NCBI GenBank assembly: GCA_013416395.1
Contig: JACCEP010000010.1
Span: forward strand, 62,001-126,000
Length of the DNA: 64,000 bases
Reading direction: 5' to 3'
DNA from: Alcaligenaceae bacterium
Lineage (GTDB): Bacteria; Pseudomonadota; Gammaproteobacteria; Burkholderiales; Burkholderiaceae_B
In this document: positions 24,368 through 33,757 of the stretch, one piece after another
How positions within the stretch are numbered: the first letter of the stretch is position 1
How the letters are laid out: each line of letters starts with the position of its first letter
Made by a program: the position numbers and the translations under genes
The notes under the pieces: generated by a model
Databases searched by the model: none
What the model saw: only the letters and a program-made list of their open reading frames with translations
Told to the model about the DNA's origin: nothing

Positions 24368-27319
24368 ATGAATAGGTTTAAGAGGGGGAGCACGATAGCG
24401 ATGCTGTCGTTGCTGGTGTGTACTGCCTATGCACAGTCACCTGAAGATTTCGTCACGCCAGAATTCAAACGCAGCAATGGGCTGGAACTGATACGCGCAC
24501 AATATGCCTATGCAGCAGGCTATACGGGCAAGGGCATTGTTATTGCTATTGTGGATTCAGGCGTGGATATAAACCACCCAGAATTCGCCGGGCGTGTATC
24601 GCCGTACATGCGTAACTATATGCCCGGTTTCGGCCCTGGCGATGTTTATTCTGGCCTTGATAGTGGTTCTAATTATCACGGTACGCATGTGGCAGGGTTG
24701 GCGGCAGCGGCACGCGATGGCAAAGAGATGCATGGCGTCGCGTATAACGCCACGGTATTGCCTTTGCGGACGAGTTTCGCTGATGGCCAATTGCGGCGGG
24801 CTTTTGATCGGGCGATACGGGCTGGTGCAAAAGTTCTAAATGGCAGTTATGGGCCTCCAACGCTATGGGACGTGGATCCAGACGTTTCCGTCCCTTATCG
24901 TGGCCAGTTGGATTTTCAGCCCTTGTTCACAGAGGTAGATGAAGAATATCTTATGCTGCAGCGTTTGGCGGATGCCGATGTAGCCATGGTTTTTTCAGCC
25001 GGTAATGCGCGTATGGACCATCCTGGCCCTTATACCGCTATTCCTACTGGTAATGGCATGTTGCCGCTGATTACGCCTGAAAATACAGACCCGCTGACCG
25101 GTACGCCTTTATATCGATTTCTCGAGGAACTCCCAGACAACGGCCCCGCTCTTTTTATGGGCGAAGCCGGATCTGATCCGGAGGGCTGGGCTGAGGCCAA
25201 GCAGCTTGATTTTTCCAGCCTGAAGGGCAGTTTAATTGCGGCCGTGGCTACCGGTCCGCAAGGCCTGATCGCCAAGTACAGTAACTGGTGCGGTGCTGCG
25301 AAAGCGTGGTGCATGGCCGCACCGGGTGGTGACTCTTTTGGCCCTGGAGGTCTGTCAGATGCAATGTGGTCTACCGCACCTTATGAAAGCTACCGCTATG
25401 CGAATGGGACGTCTATGGCTGCGCCCATGATTGCGGGCGCTGCCGCTGTAATGCGTGAAGCTTTTCCTTATATGACCGCGCGCCAGGTGATAGAAATTAT
25501 GCTTACCAGCGCTGACCGCAGCTCCATGCCTGAATGGGCGGACAGCGATATTTATGGCCGCGGCATGATGGACTTAGGTACGTCCACTAACGGCCCTGTC
25601 GTTTTTAATGACATGACGTTTGGCGCCATGTTTGACCCTATTTTTTCGGTTAACACCCACGGGTACGACAGCGTCTGGCGGAACAACATTCGCGGCACGG
25701 GCGGCATGAGCAAGGCGGGTGCAGGCACGCTGACTCTGACAGGCCAAAACAGCTATACCGGCAACACCACCATAGAAGGTGGCAAGTTGTTGGTAAATGG
25801 CTCCATAGCAAACTCGGCGCTCTTGCATATAGGCCATGATGCTGTTTTGGGTGGTAGTGGGGTTGTGGGTAACACCGAAGTCTTTGGTGCGGTAACTCCG
25901 GGAAATTCCGTGGGCACCTTAACCGTTAAGGGTAACTACACACAGCATGCCGGATCTCTGTTTGAGCTTGAACTTGGTGCCAACGGCGACAGCGACGTTT
26001 TGAAGGTAACAGGTCATGCCGACATACAGGCAGGCAGTGTGCTTGAGGTCATGGGGCTGCGCGCCAGTCATCTGGGCCAGGCCTTCTCGTTTATAGAAGC
26101 CGATAGCTGGGGCGGAAACACCTTCGCCGGTGACAATTTGCACAGGGCGTTCATTGATTTGTCCCCGGTTGTCACGGGTGCGGCAATGACTTTGGGTGTA
26201 CATCGCAATGCCACGTCGTTTGCCAGCGTAGCGACGTCTCCCAATCAGCGTGCACTGGCGGCGGCTGCAGATAGCCAGGGCGTAGGCGGCTCGGCTTATG
26301 ACGAGCTGGTTGTTTTGCGTAATACGAGTGGTGCTCCCGCGCTCTACGATGCCCTGGCGGGCGAAATCTATGCCTCGACGGCTTCGGCTTTGCTGGATAT
26401 AGACGACAGTTTGCGTAGAACTGCCTTTCCGCGTGTTCGTCTTGGTGCAGGTACATACGGGCAGAATGGCAATGGCACAGACCTGCAGTTATCTGCTGGT
26501 GATCATGCCATGTGGGGGCAGGCCCTGGGCAGCTGGGGGCAATTGGGGGGCAGTGCTCATACTTATGCCTTGAATCGCTCTACCCAAGGCCTGCTGTTCG
26601 GTGTAGATACCTTGCTAACCGATACCGTTAAAGCCGGTGTGGCCGTAGGTTATACAAACTCTAGATTTAAAGGCCGCAGCGAAGACAGTGCCAAAGCCGA
26701 TGGGTATCACGCTCTGGCCGTTGGTGATGCGCAGTCAGGGCCGTGGTCTTTACGCGGCGGTGTCGGGTACTCGTGGTATAGCGTAAATACCCGACGTTCC
26801 CTTAACTATGCAGACTGGGGCACAGCAAGCAGCCGAGCTCATGCCCAATCCACACAGGTATTTGCCGAGTTAGCCTATGCCCAGCCTATTGCTCAGATCA
26901 CGTTAGAACCCTACGCCGGTCTGGCTTATACGCATTTGCATCAACAGGGCTTTACTGAAAAGAACAGCCCGGCAGGCCTGCAAGCGAGTGGCAGCAGCTC
27001 CCAGGTAGGTTATTCGACGCTGGGTGTGCGTGCTTTATGGGATATGCAAACCACTACTTCAGGTGCGTTGCAGGCCGTGGCAGGCGTGGGCTGGAGACAT
27101 GCCTTAAGTGGCGGTAAGCCGTCGCGTGAATTAAGGCTGGCGACGGGGGATGCCTATCGCGTCAGCGGTACGCCCTTGGCGCAAGACGCGTTGGTCGCCG
27201 AGGTGGGTGTTGCATGGTCCAACACGGCACGCAGCAGCTTTAGCTTGAATTATGCTGGCCAAATGGCAGGCAGCACACGCGATCATGGTGTGCAGGTTCG
27301 TGCAGGATGGGTTTTCTAG
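24368..27319 (+). CDS. Subtilisin-like serine protease autotransporter (type Va secretion)
   Basis: The ATG at 24368 (MNRFKRG) starts a signal peptide ending at about residue 23 (CTAYAQ). The S8 protease domain carries the triad in IVDSGVD, HGTHVAGLAA and GTSMAAPMIAGAAAVM. A passenger beta-helix region follows, with the PATR-type repeat LTLTGQNSYTGNTTIEGGK. A C-terminal beta-barrel of about 270 residues ends in VRAGWVF, the terminal Phe typical for outer-membrane insertion. At 983 residues it resembles Bordetella SphB1 and Neisseria NalP. It probably matures surface proteins. Flanked by repeat arrays, it seems to be a single-gene unit. Confidence 0.95.
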   Translation: MNRFKRGSTIAMLSLLVCTAYAQSPEDFVTPEFKRSNGLELIRAQYAYAAGYTGKGIVIAIVDSGVDINHPEFAGRVSPYMRNYMPGFGPGDVYSGLDSGSNYHGTHVAGLAAAARDGKEMHGVAYNATVLPLRTSFADGQLRRAFDRAIRAGAKVLNGSYGPPTLWDVDPDVSVPYRGQLDFQPLFTEVDEEYLMLQRLADADVAMVFSAGNARMDHPGPYTAIPTGNGMLPLITPENTDPLTGTPLYRFLEELPDNGPALFMGEAGSDPEGWAEAKQLDFSSLKGSLIAAVATGPQGLIAKYSNWCGAAKAWCMAAPGGDSFGPGGLSDAMWSTAPYESYRYANGTSMAAPMIAGAAAVMREAFPYMTARQVIEIMLTSADRSSMPEWADSDIYGRGMMDLGTSTNGPVVFNDMTFGAMFDPIFSVNTHGYDSVWRNNIRGTGGMSKAGAGTLTLTGQNSYTGNTTIEGGKLLVNGSIANSALLHIGHDAVLGGSGVVGNTEVFGAVTPGNSVGTLTVKGNYTQHAGSLFELELGANGDSDVLKVTGHADIQAGSVLEVMGLRASHLGQAFSFIEADSWGGNTFAGDNLHRAFIDLSPVVTGAAMTLGVHRNATSFASVATSPNQRALAAAADSQGVGGSAYDELVVLRNTSGAPALYDALAGEIYASTASALLDIDDSLRRTAFPRVRLGAGTYGQNGNGTDLQLSAGDHAMWGQALGSWGQLGGSAHTYALNRSTQGLLFGVDTLLTDTVKAGVAVGYTNSRFKGRSEDSAKADGYHALAVGDAQSGPWSLRGGVGYSWYSVNTRRSLNYADWGTASSRAHAQSTQVFAELAYAQPIAQITLEPYAGLAYTHLHQQGFTEKNSPAGLQASGSSSQVGYSTLGVRALWDMQTTTSGALQAVAGVGWRHALSGGKPSRELRLATGDAYRVSGTPLAQDALVAEVGVAWSNTARSSFSLNYAGQMAGSTRDHGVQVRAGWVF

Positions 27320-27326
27320 ATGAATG

Positions 27327-27440
27327 GCTGTGGCGCACTCCGTAGGGGCAAGCCTGCTTGAATAAGTGTGGCGTGCCTCGTAGGGGCGAGCCTGCTTGAG
27401 TGGGCGTGGCGCATCTCCGTGGCGGCAAACCTGCTTATGC
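27327..27440. repeat. Three tandem 38-bp repeats after the autotransporter gene
   Basis: Units at 27327-27364, 27365-27402 and 27403-27440 are each 38 bases and share the core GTAGGGGC(A/G)AGCCTGCTTG. They start 7 bases after the autotransporter stop. The core resembles the GTAGGAGCGAGC...GCTCG head of Pseudomonas-type REP elements, but no spacers or second orientation are present. Confidence 0.8.
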
Positions 27441-27453
27441 ATAGTGATGAAAT

Positions 27454-29817
27454 CTACTGATGAAAAAGCCCCCCAGGCTGGCCTGAGCCCTCTTGAGGGC
27501 TTCCCTTTATGTCCGGTACGGCCTCGGTTTTCCACCACGACGGAAACAGGGCCTGAACCTGAGGCCGGTTGTAGCGATCATCAATTAAATACACCACACC
27601 GCGGTCGGTATCTGACCTGATCACTCTGCCGGCGGCCTGAACCACTTTTTGCAAGCCAGGGTAAAGAAAGGCGTAGTCGTAGGCGCGAGAGGCACCGAAT
27701 GCGTTGGCCATGCTGGCCTTGAGCTGCTGTGTCAACGGGTTGATTTGGGGCAGGCCCAGTGTAGAGATAAATACGCCGATTAACCGGCTGCCGGGTAAAT
27801 CTATGCCTTCGGCAAATGCGCCGCCTAACACCGCAAACCCCACTCCACGCCCGTCCGGCACAAAGCGATCGAGAAATTGTCGGCGGCTGGCTTCGTCCAT
27901 GCCTGGCGATTGCACCCACATGGGGATATCAGGAAAGTGCTTGGAAAATACCTCAGCAGCCTTGCGCAGGTAGTCGAAACTGCTGAAGTAGCTTAGGTAG
28001 TTGCCAGGCTGTGTCGCATACTGCTTACCCATGAGTTGGGCTATCGGAATCAGCGACGCACTGCGGTCGTGGTAGCGCGTAGAAATGTGCTGCGCAATTT
28101 TTACTTGCAGCTGCTCAGAATTGAATGACGATTCCACATCGACAAAGGCGACATTTTCAGGCAGGCCCAGCGTGTCACGGTAAAAGTCCCAGGGGCTTAG
28201 GGTTGCCGAAAAAAGTGTGCTGCTGTGGCTAGCGTTGATGCGAGGCTGTAGAAACGGCGCTGGAATCATATTGCGCAGGCTTATGGTGGTAGACAGCGGC
28301 ACCGTGGGTGATGGCGCTGCGCCCAGATCAATGTCAAATACCGAGTGGCCGGAAAACACATCAGCCAGTCGTAAGAAATGCAAAATATCAAAATGCAGCC
28401 GTTGTAATTCGACACCCAGGTCCAGAGGATGGGCGTTGGCATACTGCGTAAGCCGCGTGCTGAAGTTGATCAGGCTTTTATGGAAGGAGGTGGGTATGTC
28501 GGTGTAGGCCTGATAAGACATGGCCTGATCGCGACAGCACAGGTTCCAGGCTCGCGTTAGCGTAGAAAAGCTGCGTTTTAGCTCAGTGGGTGCTGTGCGT
28601 TTTGCTGCTTGCAGCGTACTGGCGTTCAGGCTGGCGCTATACATGGCACGGGCACGTTCGAGCAGATTATGGGCCTCATCAACCAACAAACCAACCCGCC
28701 ATTGACGGCTTTCGGTCAGGCCGTAGAGCAGGGCGCTGCTGTCAAAGTAGTAGTTGTAGTCGCCAACGACGACATCTACCCATTGCGCGAGATCATGGCT
28801 CATCCAGTAGGGGCAAATTTTGTGCTTTAGCGCAATGCTACGCAAGCTTGATTGGTCGAGCCAGCCGTGGCGCGCAGCCTCTTGCCGGGCCACGGGCAGA
28901 CGATCATAAAAACCTTGTGCCAGCGGGCACGAAGCGCCGTGGCAGGCCTTGTCGGGGTGTTCGCAGGCTTTATCGCGTGCCACCAGTTCAAGCACACGCA
29001 CCGACGGCGCTGAAGTGGCGCACGCCTTGTCGTCAACGTTGTCATTGTTTTTGATCAACAGCGTAAGGGCGTCAAGGGCAAGCTGTCGCCCAGAGGTTTT
29101 GGCGGTAAGAAAAAACACCCTGTCCAGGCCCTCAGATGTGCAGGCTTTGAGCATAGGAAACAGCGTGCCTAGGGTTTTGCCAATGCCGGTGGGCGCCTGT
29201 GCCAGTAGCATGCGTTGCTGGCGAGCAGCCTTGTACACATGTTCGGCCAGTTGACGCTGCCCGGGCCTGAACGCTGCGTGGGGAAAGCGCAGTGTGGCTA
29301 GCCAGAGATCCCGGTTCTCTCGGTGTGCCAGTTGTTGCGCGGCCCATTGGGCGAAGCAACGGCAGAGCGATTCAAAAAAGTGCTGCAGGTAGTCGGCCTT
29401 GAGGGTTTCAGACACTACTGTTTCATGACCCTGGTCGACGTCGTAATAGACCACGGCAACCTGTATTTCGGCCAGACTGTCGCGCTCGCAAAGCATATGG
29501 GCATAAACGCGGGCTTGCGCCTGATGCAGTGATCTGTGGTTGTCGGGGATATTGTTCAGGTCGCCCCGATAGGTTTTTATCTCTTCAACCTGGGGCACGC
29601 TTGCGTCATAGCCATCGGCTCGTCCACGCACCAGAAGCGCACCCCAGTTTGCCTGCACACTCACTTCTGACTGATAAGTGACAGGTCTTTTGGCACGCAC
29701 CAGCGCGTGCCCCTCCATACCTTCGAGTGCGGTGGGTGATGGCGTGAAGCGTAGGTCAAGATCGCCATGCCTGGCAGCAAACTCGCACAGTGCGCGCACA
29801 GAGACGGTATAGCTCAA
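27454..29817 (-). CDS. XPD/DinG-like superfamily 2 helicase with Fe-S cluster, partner of FAN1-type nuclease
   Basis: A TTG at 29817 that overlaps the nuclease stop (TTGA) gives SYTVSVRALCEFAARHGDLDLRF, the expected family start; upstream codons in frame are unlikely. The 787-residue product has a PD-(D/E)XK-like N-terminal region, then Walker A (APTGIGKTLGT) and four cysteines typical of the XPD Fe-S domain (ACEHPDKACHGASCP, KICPYW). Walker B follows (LVDEAHN), then helicase motifs V-VI (GGAFAEGIDLPG; QAAGRVIRS). It unwinds DNA 5' to 3' in related enzymes. Coupling to FAN1 suggests joint repair of crosslinks or aberrant structures. Confidence 0.92.
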   Translation of the reverse strand: MSYTVSVRALCEFAARHGDLDLRFTPSPTALEGMEGHALVRAKRPVTYQSEVSVQANWGALLVRGRADGYDASVPQVEEIKTYRGDLNNIPDNHRSLHQAQARVYAHMLCERDSLAEIQVAVVYYDVDQGHETVVSETLKADYLQHFFESLCRCFAQWAAQQLAHRENRDLWLATLRFPHAAFRPGQRQLAEHVYKAARQQRMLLAQAPTGIGKTLGTLFPMLKACTSEGLDRVFFLTAKTSGRQLALDALTLLIKNNDNVDDKACATSAPSVRVLELVARDKACEHPDKACHGASCPLAQGFYDRLPVARQEAARHGWLDQSSLRSIALKHKICPYWMSHDLAQWVDVVVGDYNYYFDSSALLYGLTESRQWRVGLLVDEAHNLLERARAMYSASLNASTLQAAKRTAPTELKRSFSTLTRAWNLCCRDQAMSYQAYTDIPTSFHKSLINFSTRLTQYANAHPLDLGVELQRLHFDILHFLRLADVFSGHSVFDIDLGAAPSPTVPLSTTISLRNMIPAPFLQPRINASHSSTLFSATLSPWDFYRDTLGLPENVAFVDVESSFNSEQLQVKIAQHISTRYHDRSASLIPIAQLMGKQYATQPGNYLSYFSSFDYLRKAAEVFSKHFPDIPMWVQSPGMDEASRRQFLDRFVPDGRGVGFAVLGGAFAEGIDLPGSRLIGVFISTLGLPQINPLTQQLKASMANAFGASRAYDYAFLYPGLQKVVQAAGRVIRSDTDRGVVYLIDDRYNRPQVQALFPSWWKTEAVPDIKGSPQEGSGQPGGLFHQ

Positions 29818-31508
29818 GCTGCCACTCGCTGAACGTGGCATACGGTGGCGTCTATGCCGTGCGCAGCGCAATAGTTTAGCCATCGGATCTGGTTGTCTTG
29901 CAACCGGTCTCCAGGCCCTTTTACTTCGATAAGCTGATAATGCTGCCGGCTCGGCCAGAACTGAATGAGGTCGGGCAAGCCCGAACGATTGCCGGGTATA
30001 TCACGCAGCAGGCGCTCAAACACCACCCTGAGGTGTTGCGGTGGCATGCATGACAAGGCCAGATCAAGCAAGGCCGGGTTAATGGCCTGCCAAGCCACGA
30101 AAGGCGACTGTATGCCCTGTTTGCGAGCGAAATTGCTTCGTATGGTGTGGAGGTAACGCCCGTTATCAAGCTGCTCCAGACATACGTCAAACAGCGACTG
30201 ACGGCGTTGGTGAAAGCCACCGCGCAGCAGGTCGGCGGGCCCGCGCTGGTAAGGGTTGAAAAAAGCCCCTGGTACGGCAGCGAAAACGGCGTCCCAGCAA
30301 AGCAGCCCGAAAAGGGCGTTGATCAAGGTGTTTTCGACATAAAAGGCGGGCGCGTCGTCACTGTGCAAATGCTGTCTTACTGCCTCTTCGACGCGTGGGC
30401 CTTCTGCATGTAGCGGCAGCGCTAGGTCGATGCGCGTGATGTTGGCAGGTATAACCGCAGCTGCCCGCTGCCCGCATTGACGCAGTAATCGCGGCAGCAT
30501 GCGCAGCAATTGCTGCTGCTCGGCTTCGTCGTGCGGCGCCTGCAACGACAATTGAGCCAGTGCGAGCGCGTCGTTGCTTTGCCCTGAACGTTCGAGCACA
30601 CGTACCAGGCGTTGTCGTGCTTCGGCGTGGCCGCTACGCTGATAACACTGCTGAGCGCTGGCCCAATCTTTTTGGCGCTCATAGTGCTTGCCCATGTGAT
30701 ATAGCAGTCGGGCACGGCGTGTTTCCAGCCATTCGTTCTGGTAGGCCTCGTCAGGCAACGCCTGGACAAGCGCGTCTTGTTGTTCGCTGGTGCTGGCCTG
30801 GTCAAATTGTTCGCGACAGTAATGCAGATAAAGGTAGTCGTCGATATCTTGACGCGCCTGAAAGGCCCTGGCCGATGGCGGGAAACTGACCTGCTCAAAA
30901 ACATATAACCCCAGGTCAGCCAGCACGAAGTCTGTCCAGCTTTGCCGTAAATTGCCAAAAAACATAAGCCTGAAACGATCGCACAGGGCGATTATGTGCG
31001 GGCTAAGTGCGTAGAGTGTGTCGTGGCGCAACTCTGGCAAGGTGCTGCTTGGGTGGACACTGTGCCATTGCGTGTGACGTTGCGCTTCTGGAAAGCGGCT
31101 GCACAACACGTCGATTTGTTCGGGTTTTTTGGCGCTACGCGCACCTGCTGCCGTTAGCGCAGTACCAAACATCGCCATGACTTCGTTGCGGGTAAGTTGC
31201 CCGCATAGCTCATCAACAGTAACGAGTGGGTCATTGTTTAGCCATTGGTGGGCGATGAGGGCGTGCGCAGCCGGGCCGGGGTCGCCGATTTCTGTGTAGG
31301 AGAGCTTGCTGGCCCGAAACAATAACCCTTTGCGCATAATCATGCGTACTAGCAAGCCGCGCGAACCCGGTGCAAGCGCCAGAAACTGTGCAATAAACGC
31401 ATGTTCGTCGGGCAGCAACAGATCGGCATAGCGACTAGCCACCCAGCGCAGCACGCGCTCGAAGTTATCAAGGTAATACCAGGGATTGCTTAGCGGAGGT
31501 GGGCGCAT
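29814..31508 (-). CDS. FAN1-type structure-specific nuclease with VRR-NUC domain
   Basis: The ATG at 31508 (MRPPPLSNPWYYLDNFERVL) is preferred over a GTG at 31535; neither has a strong ribosome-binding site. The 564-residue product follows the bacterial FAN1 layout: N-terminal domain, SAP/winged-helix region, TPR-like middle (LLYHMGKHYERQKDWASAQQCYQRSG), and a C-terminal VRR-NUC nuclease with catalytic residues in GLPDLIQFW and LIEVKGPGDRLQDNQ. FAN1 enzymes cut 5' flaps and branched DNA and unhook interstrand crosslinks. It is translationally coupled to the helicase gene. Confidence 0.93.
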   Translation of the reverse strand: MRPPPLSNPWYYLDNFERVLRWVASRYADLLLPDEHAFIAQFLALAPGSRGLLVRMIMRKGLLFRASKLSYTEIGDPGPAAHALIAHQWLNNDPLVTVDELCGQLTRNEVMAMFGTALTAAGARSAKKPEQIDVLCSRFPEAQRHTQWHSVHPSSTLPELRHDTLYALSPHIIALCDRFRLMFFGNLRQSWTDFVLADLGLYVFEQVSFPPSARAFQARQDIDDYLYLHYCREQFDQASTSEQQDALVQALPDEAYQNEWLETRRARLLYHMGKHYERQKDWASAQQCYQRSGHAEARQRLVRVLERSGQSNDALALAQLSLQAPHDEAEQQQLLRMLPRLLRQCGQRAAAVIPANITRIDLALPLHAEGPRVEEAVRQHLHSDDAPAFYVENTLINALFGLLCWDAVFAAVPGAFFNPYQRGPADLLRGGFHQRRQSLFDVCLEQLDNGRYLHTIRSNFARKQGIQSPFVAWQAINPALLDLALSCMPPQHLRVVFERLLRDIPGNRSGLPDLIQFWPSRQHYQLIEVKGPGDRLQDNQIRWLNYCAAHGIDATVCHVQRVAA

Positions 31509-31758
31509 GCACGGAAACCCGGATTGATGCTGCACGAGGGCTGCATAAGCCGTTTATGGGTGTTGATTACTGTTCGTATATACAGTTTAGCAGTTATTAT
31601 TCGGTAATGTCTCCGTTACAAACTCCTAGGAGTGTTAAGGAAATGTAGCCCGCCCCTCAAGGGTTTTCATCTTGCTTGTTACATTTGTTGATGATTGGCG
31701 CTTGAGGCATTTGTTTGAACCGTCTACGGTAAAAGCTCAGCTAAACACGGAGGTATAT

Positions 31759-31959
31759 ATGAATAAAGACACACTGGAAGGACAATGGAAACAGCTTACT
31801 GGCAAGGCAAAAGCCGCCTGGGGTGACCTAACCGATGATGAGCTGACGCAGATAAATGGCAACCGCGAACAGCTTGCAGGCCTGATTCAGGAAAGATACG
31901 GCCGCACCCGCGAAGAGGCGGAGCGCGAGGTTAAAGATTTTTTTGATGCCAATCGATAA
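31759..31959 (+). CDS. CsbD-family stress protein
   Basis: The ATG at 31759 lies 5 bases after a perfect GGAGG. The 66-residue product is a textbook CsbD domain (MNKDTLEGQWKQLTGKAKA; GDLTDDELTQINGNREQLAG; EEAEREVKDFF). Such proteins are abundant small general-stress proteins of unknown mechanism. It is monocistronic with a strong terminator downstream. Confidence 0.95.
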   Translation: MNKDTLEGQWKQLTGKAKAAWGDLTDDELTQINGNREQLAGLIQERYGRTREEAEREVKDFFDANR

Positions 31960-32032
31960 CAGCGTGAGCGACCGGGGTATATGACCGGTTGACAGCCAGT
32001 GCTGCCTGATCTGTGTGCGGATCAGGCTGTTG

Positions 32033-32066
32033 AGCCCGCAGGCATCGCGCCTGCGGGCTTTTTTTA
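32033..32066 (+). terminator. Rho-independent terminator after the CsbD gene
   Basis: AGCCCGCAGGC, loop ATCGC, GCCTGCGGGCT, then a run of T. An 11-bp perfect stem with a U-tract; it may also serve the converging speDE transcript. Confidence 0.93.
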
Positions 32067-32086
32067 AACTGCCCAGGGCCTCCTGC

Positions 32087-33328
32087 TCAGGCCTGTGGCA
32101 TCAAGGCCCTGTAAAAGTTGGGTAAGGCAAACAGTGCGCCGTGGATGTCGGCGTTGTAATACTGAAGATCACCAATGCCGCGCTGTGTGAGACGCTGCTG
32201 GATCTGGTCGCGGCCCGGCGCCAGTGGGTTTAGTTCGCTTGAAGCGATGGCCAGCGCCCAGTAGGTGCCGTACAGGGGGATGTGCAGGCCGTATCCATGT
32301 ACCTGATCAAATACCGCCGACAGCTCGCCCGCTAATTGTTTAACCTGTTCAGGATTATGAAAAGGCGTACCCAGGTGCAAAACAACAGCACCGCCGGGGG
32401 CCAGCACCCGCTTGCATTCCTTGAAGAACGCTTCGGTATACAGCGGACCGGCAGGTGTGTCGGGATCTGTGAGATCAAGCACAACCAGATCGAACCGTTG
32501 CTGGGTTTGCACCAGAAACTGAACCCCATCTGCTATGTGCACGGTGACACGCGGGTCGTCGAACGCACCTCGGTTAATGTTCTGCAAGTGCTCGCGAGCG
32601 ATCTCGACAACCTGGCCGTCAAGCTCGACCAGGGTGGCTTCAGTGACCGAGGGGTACTTAAGCACCTCTTCGAGTGCGCCACCATCGCCGCCTCCGATGA
32701 TCAATACCTTGCTCGGATCGGGGTGCGCCATGGCAGCAGGATGCACCAGCGCTTCATGGTAGAAGAACTCGTCTGCTTCCGAGGTCATGAAGCGCTGGTC
32801 CAGACGCAGCGTGTGGCCCAGGTCGTCAGAACGCAGCAGCTCGAGGTGTTGGTAATTGGTTTGCAGCGAGAGCGTACGCTCTGCAAACCGGAAACCAAAA
32901 CTGGCTGTGGGTGTAAGGTTTTCAAAAACCAGTTCGCCATTGGCACCTGGGCCATGTTCATCGCCACGCAACAGGCGTTCGCGCTGCATTTTGGCTGGCT
33001 TGAACGCGTCAACCAGTGTCTGCATTAATTGCTCGGCCTTGGCCGAGTTGTCACCCATGAAATTGCATACATACACGTCAAGCGTGACGCCTTGGCGTTC
33101 AGGCCAGGTATGCAGGGCCAAATGGGATTCGGCCAGCAGCAGCATGCCCGTTACCCCACCAGGTTCACCCTGGAAGTCGGGAAAGGTATGCCATTTTTCA
33201 GCCACTAGCGTAAGGCCGGCGTCGAGGGTGTGCCCTCGGCACATGTCGGCGAGAGGCCCTGCCTGCGTGAGCAGCGAGAGGTCGCAATCGCATAGGTACA
33301 GATCTGCGGTGAGGTGCAGGCCCTGCAT
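32087..33328 (-). CDS. speDE: Fused S-adenosylmethionine decarboxylase (SpeD) and spermidine synthase (SpeE)
   Basis: This 413-residue protein has AAGGAG before the ATG. Residues 1-130 are a bacterial-type SpeD domain with the self-cleavage/pyruvoyl serine in LLLAESHLALHTWPE. Residues about 135-410 are an aminopropyltransferase domain (LIIGGGDGGALEEVLKY, VVLDLTDPD, GPLYTEAFFKECKRVL). One polypeptide could make decarboxylated SAM and transfer its aminopropyl group to putrescine. Fused SpeD-SpeE proteins exist in several bacterial lineages, and some fused SpeD domains have turned out to decarboxylate ornithine or arginine, so the SpeD substrate is not certain. Confidence 0.93.
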   Translation of the reverse strand: MQGLHLTADLYLCDCDLSLLTQAGPLADMCRGHTLDAGLTLVAEKWHTFPDFQGEPGGVTGMLLLAESHLALHTWPERQGVTLDVYVCNFMGDNSAKAEQLMQTLVDAFKPAKMQRERLLRGDEHGPGANGELVFENLTPTASFGFRFAERTLSLQTNYQHLELLRSDDLGHTLRLDQRFMTSEADEFFYHEALVHPAAMAHPDPSKVLIIGGGDGGALEEVLKYPSVTEATLVELDGQVVEIAREHLQNINRGAFDDPRVTVHIADGVQFLVQTQQRFDLVVLDLTDPDTPAGPLYTEAFFKECKRVLAPGGAVVLHLGTPFHNPEQVKQLAGELSAVFDQVHGYGLHIPLYGTYWALAIASSELNPLAPGRDQIQQRLTQRGIGDLQYYNADIHGALFALPNFYRALMPQA

Positions 33329-33757
33329 ATGTCAGCACTCCTTGGTGAAAGACTTCTGCGCCAAGGCAAGGCACACGAAAAGCCAGAAAGTCGTAGGACT
33401 AAGGTTAAGCCTACAAGTTTAAAAAAACGTATAAGTATATAGCAAAAGTATGTATGTTCCGGCTATGTGTAGCGATGCTGCTCTTATTTGCCGAATGTGT
33501 GATTGGCCAATAAGTGGCCGGAGGGAAGGCCGCCAGAGCAGAAACGATCAGAGGATAATCAGTCAGAAGGGCGGCGCCCAATGGAGTGGGCCGCCGCCGG
33601 GCAGCTGTTTTGTGGCTATCTTGTTGCTGCCTGGAGCTGCATAGCGCCGCAAGGCGTGTTTGGTCTGGTAACCCAGTTACGTTGCGTAGCCAGGCCTGCG
33701 CCTTTCTATGACGGAACGGCAGGCCTGGCGCACGCTATTTTGCTGCGGCAGTCGCGC
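33329..33757. other. Intergenic region upstream of speDE and downstream of the symporter
   Basis: The region holds the speDE leader, an 11-bp GC-rich hairpin at 33570-33598 (GGCGGCG...CGCCGCC) and a perfect 10-bp inverted repeat GCCAGGCCTG (33689-33698) with CAGGCCTGGC (33720-33729). The latter may terminate the symporter transcript. Open frames crossing it lack family character. Confidence 0.5.

Noticed and set aside
27327-27440. CRISPR array
   Set aside because: The repeats are directly adjacent without spacers and no cas genes are present; the same holds for the arrays at 54561 and 62701.
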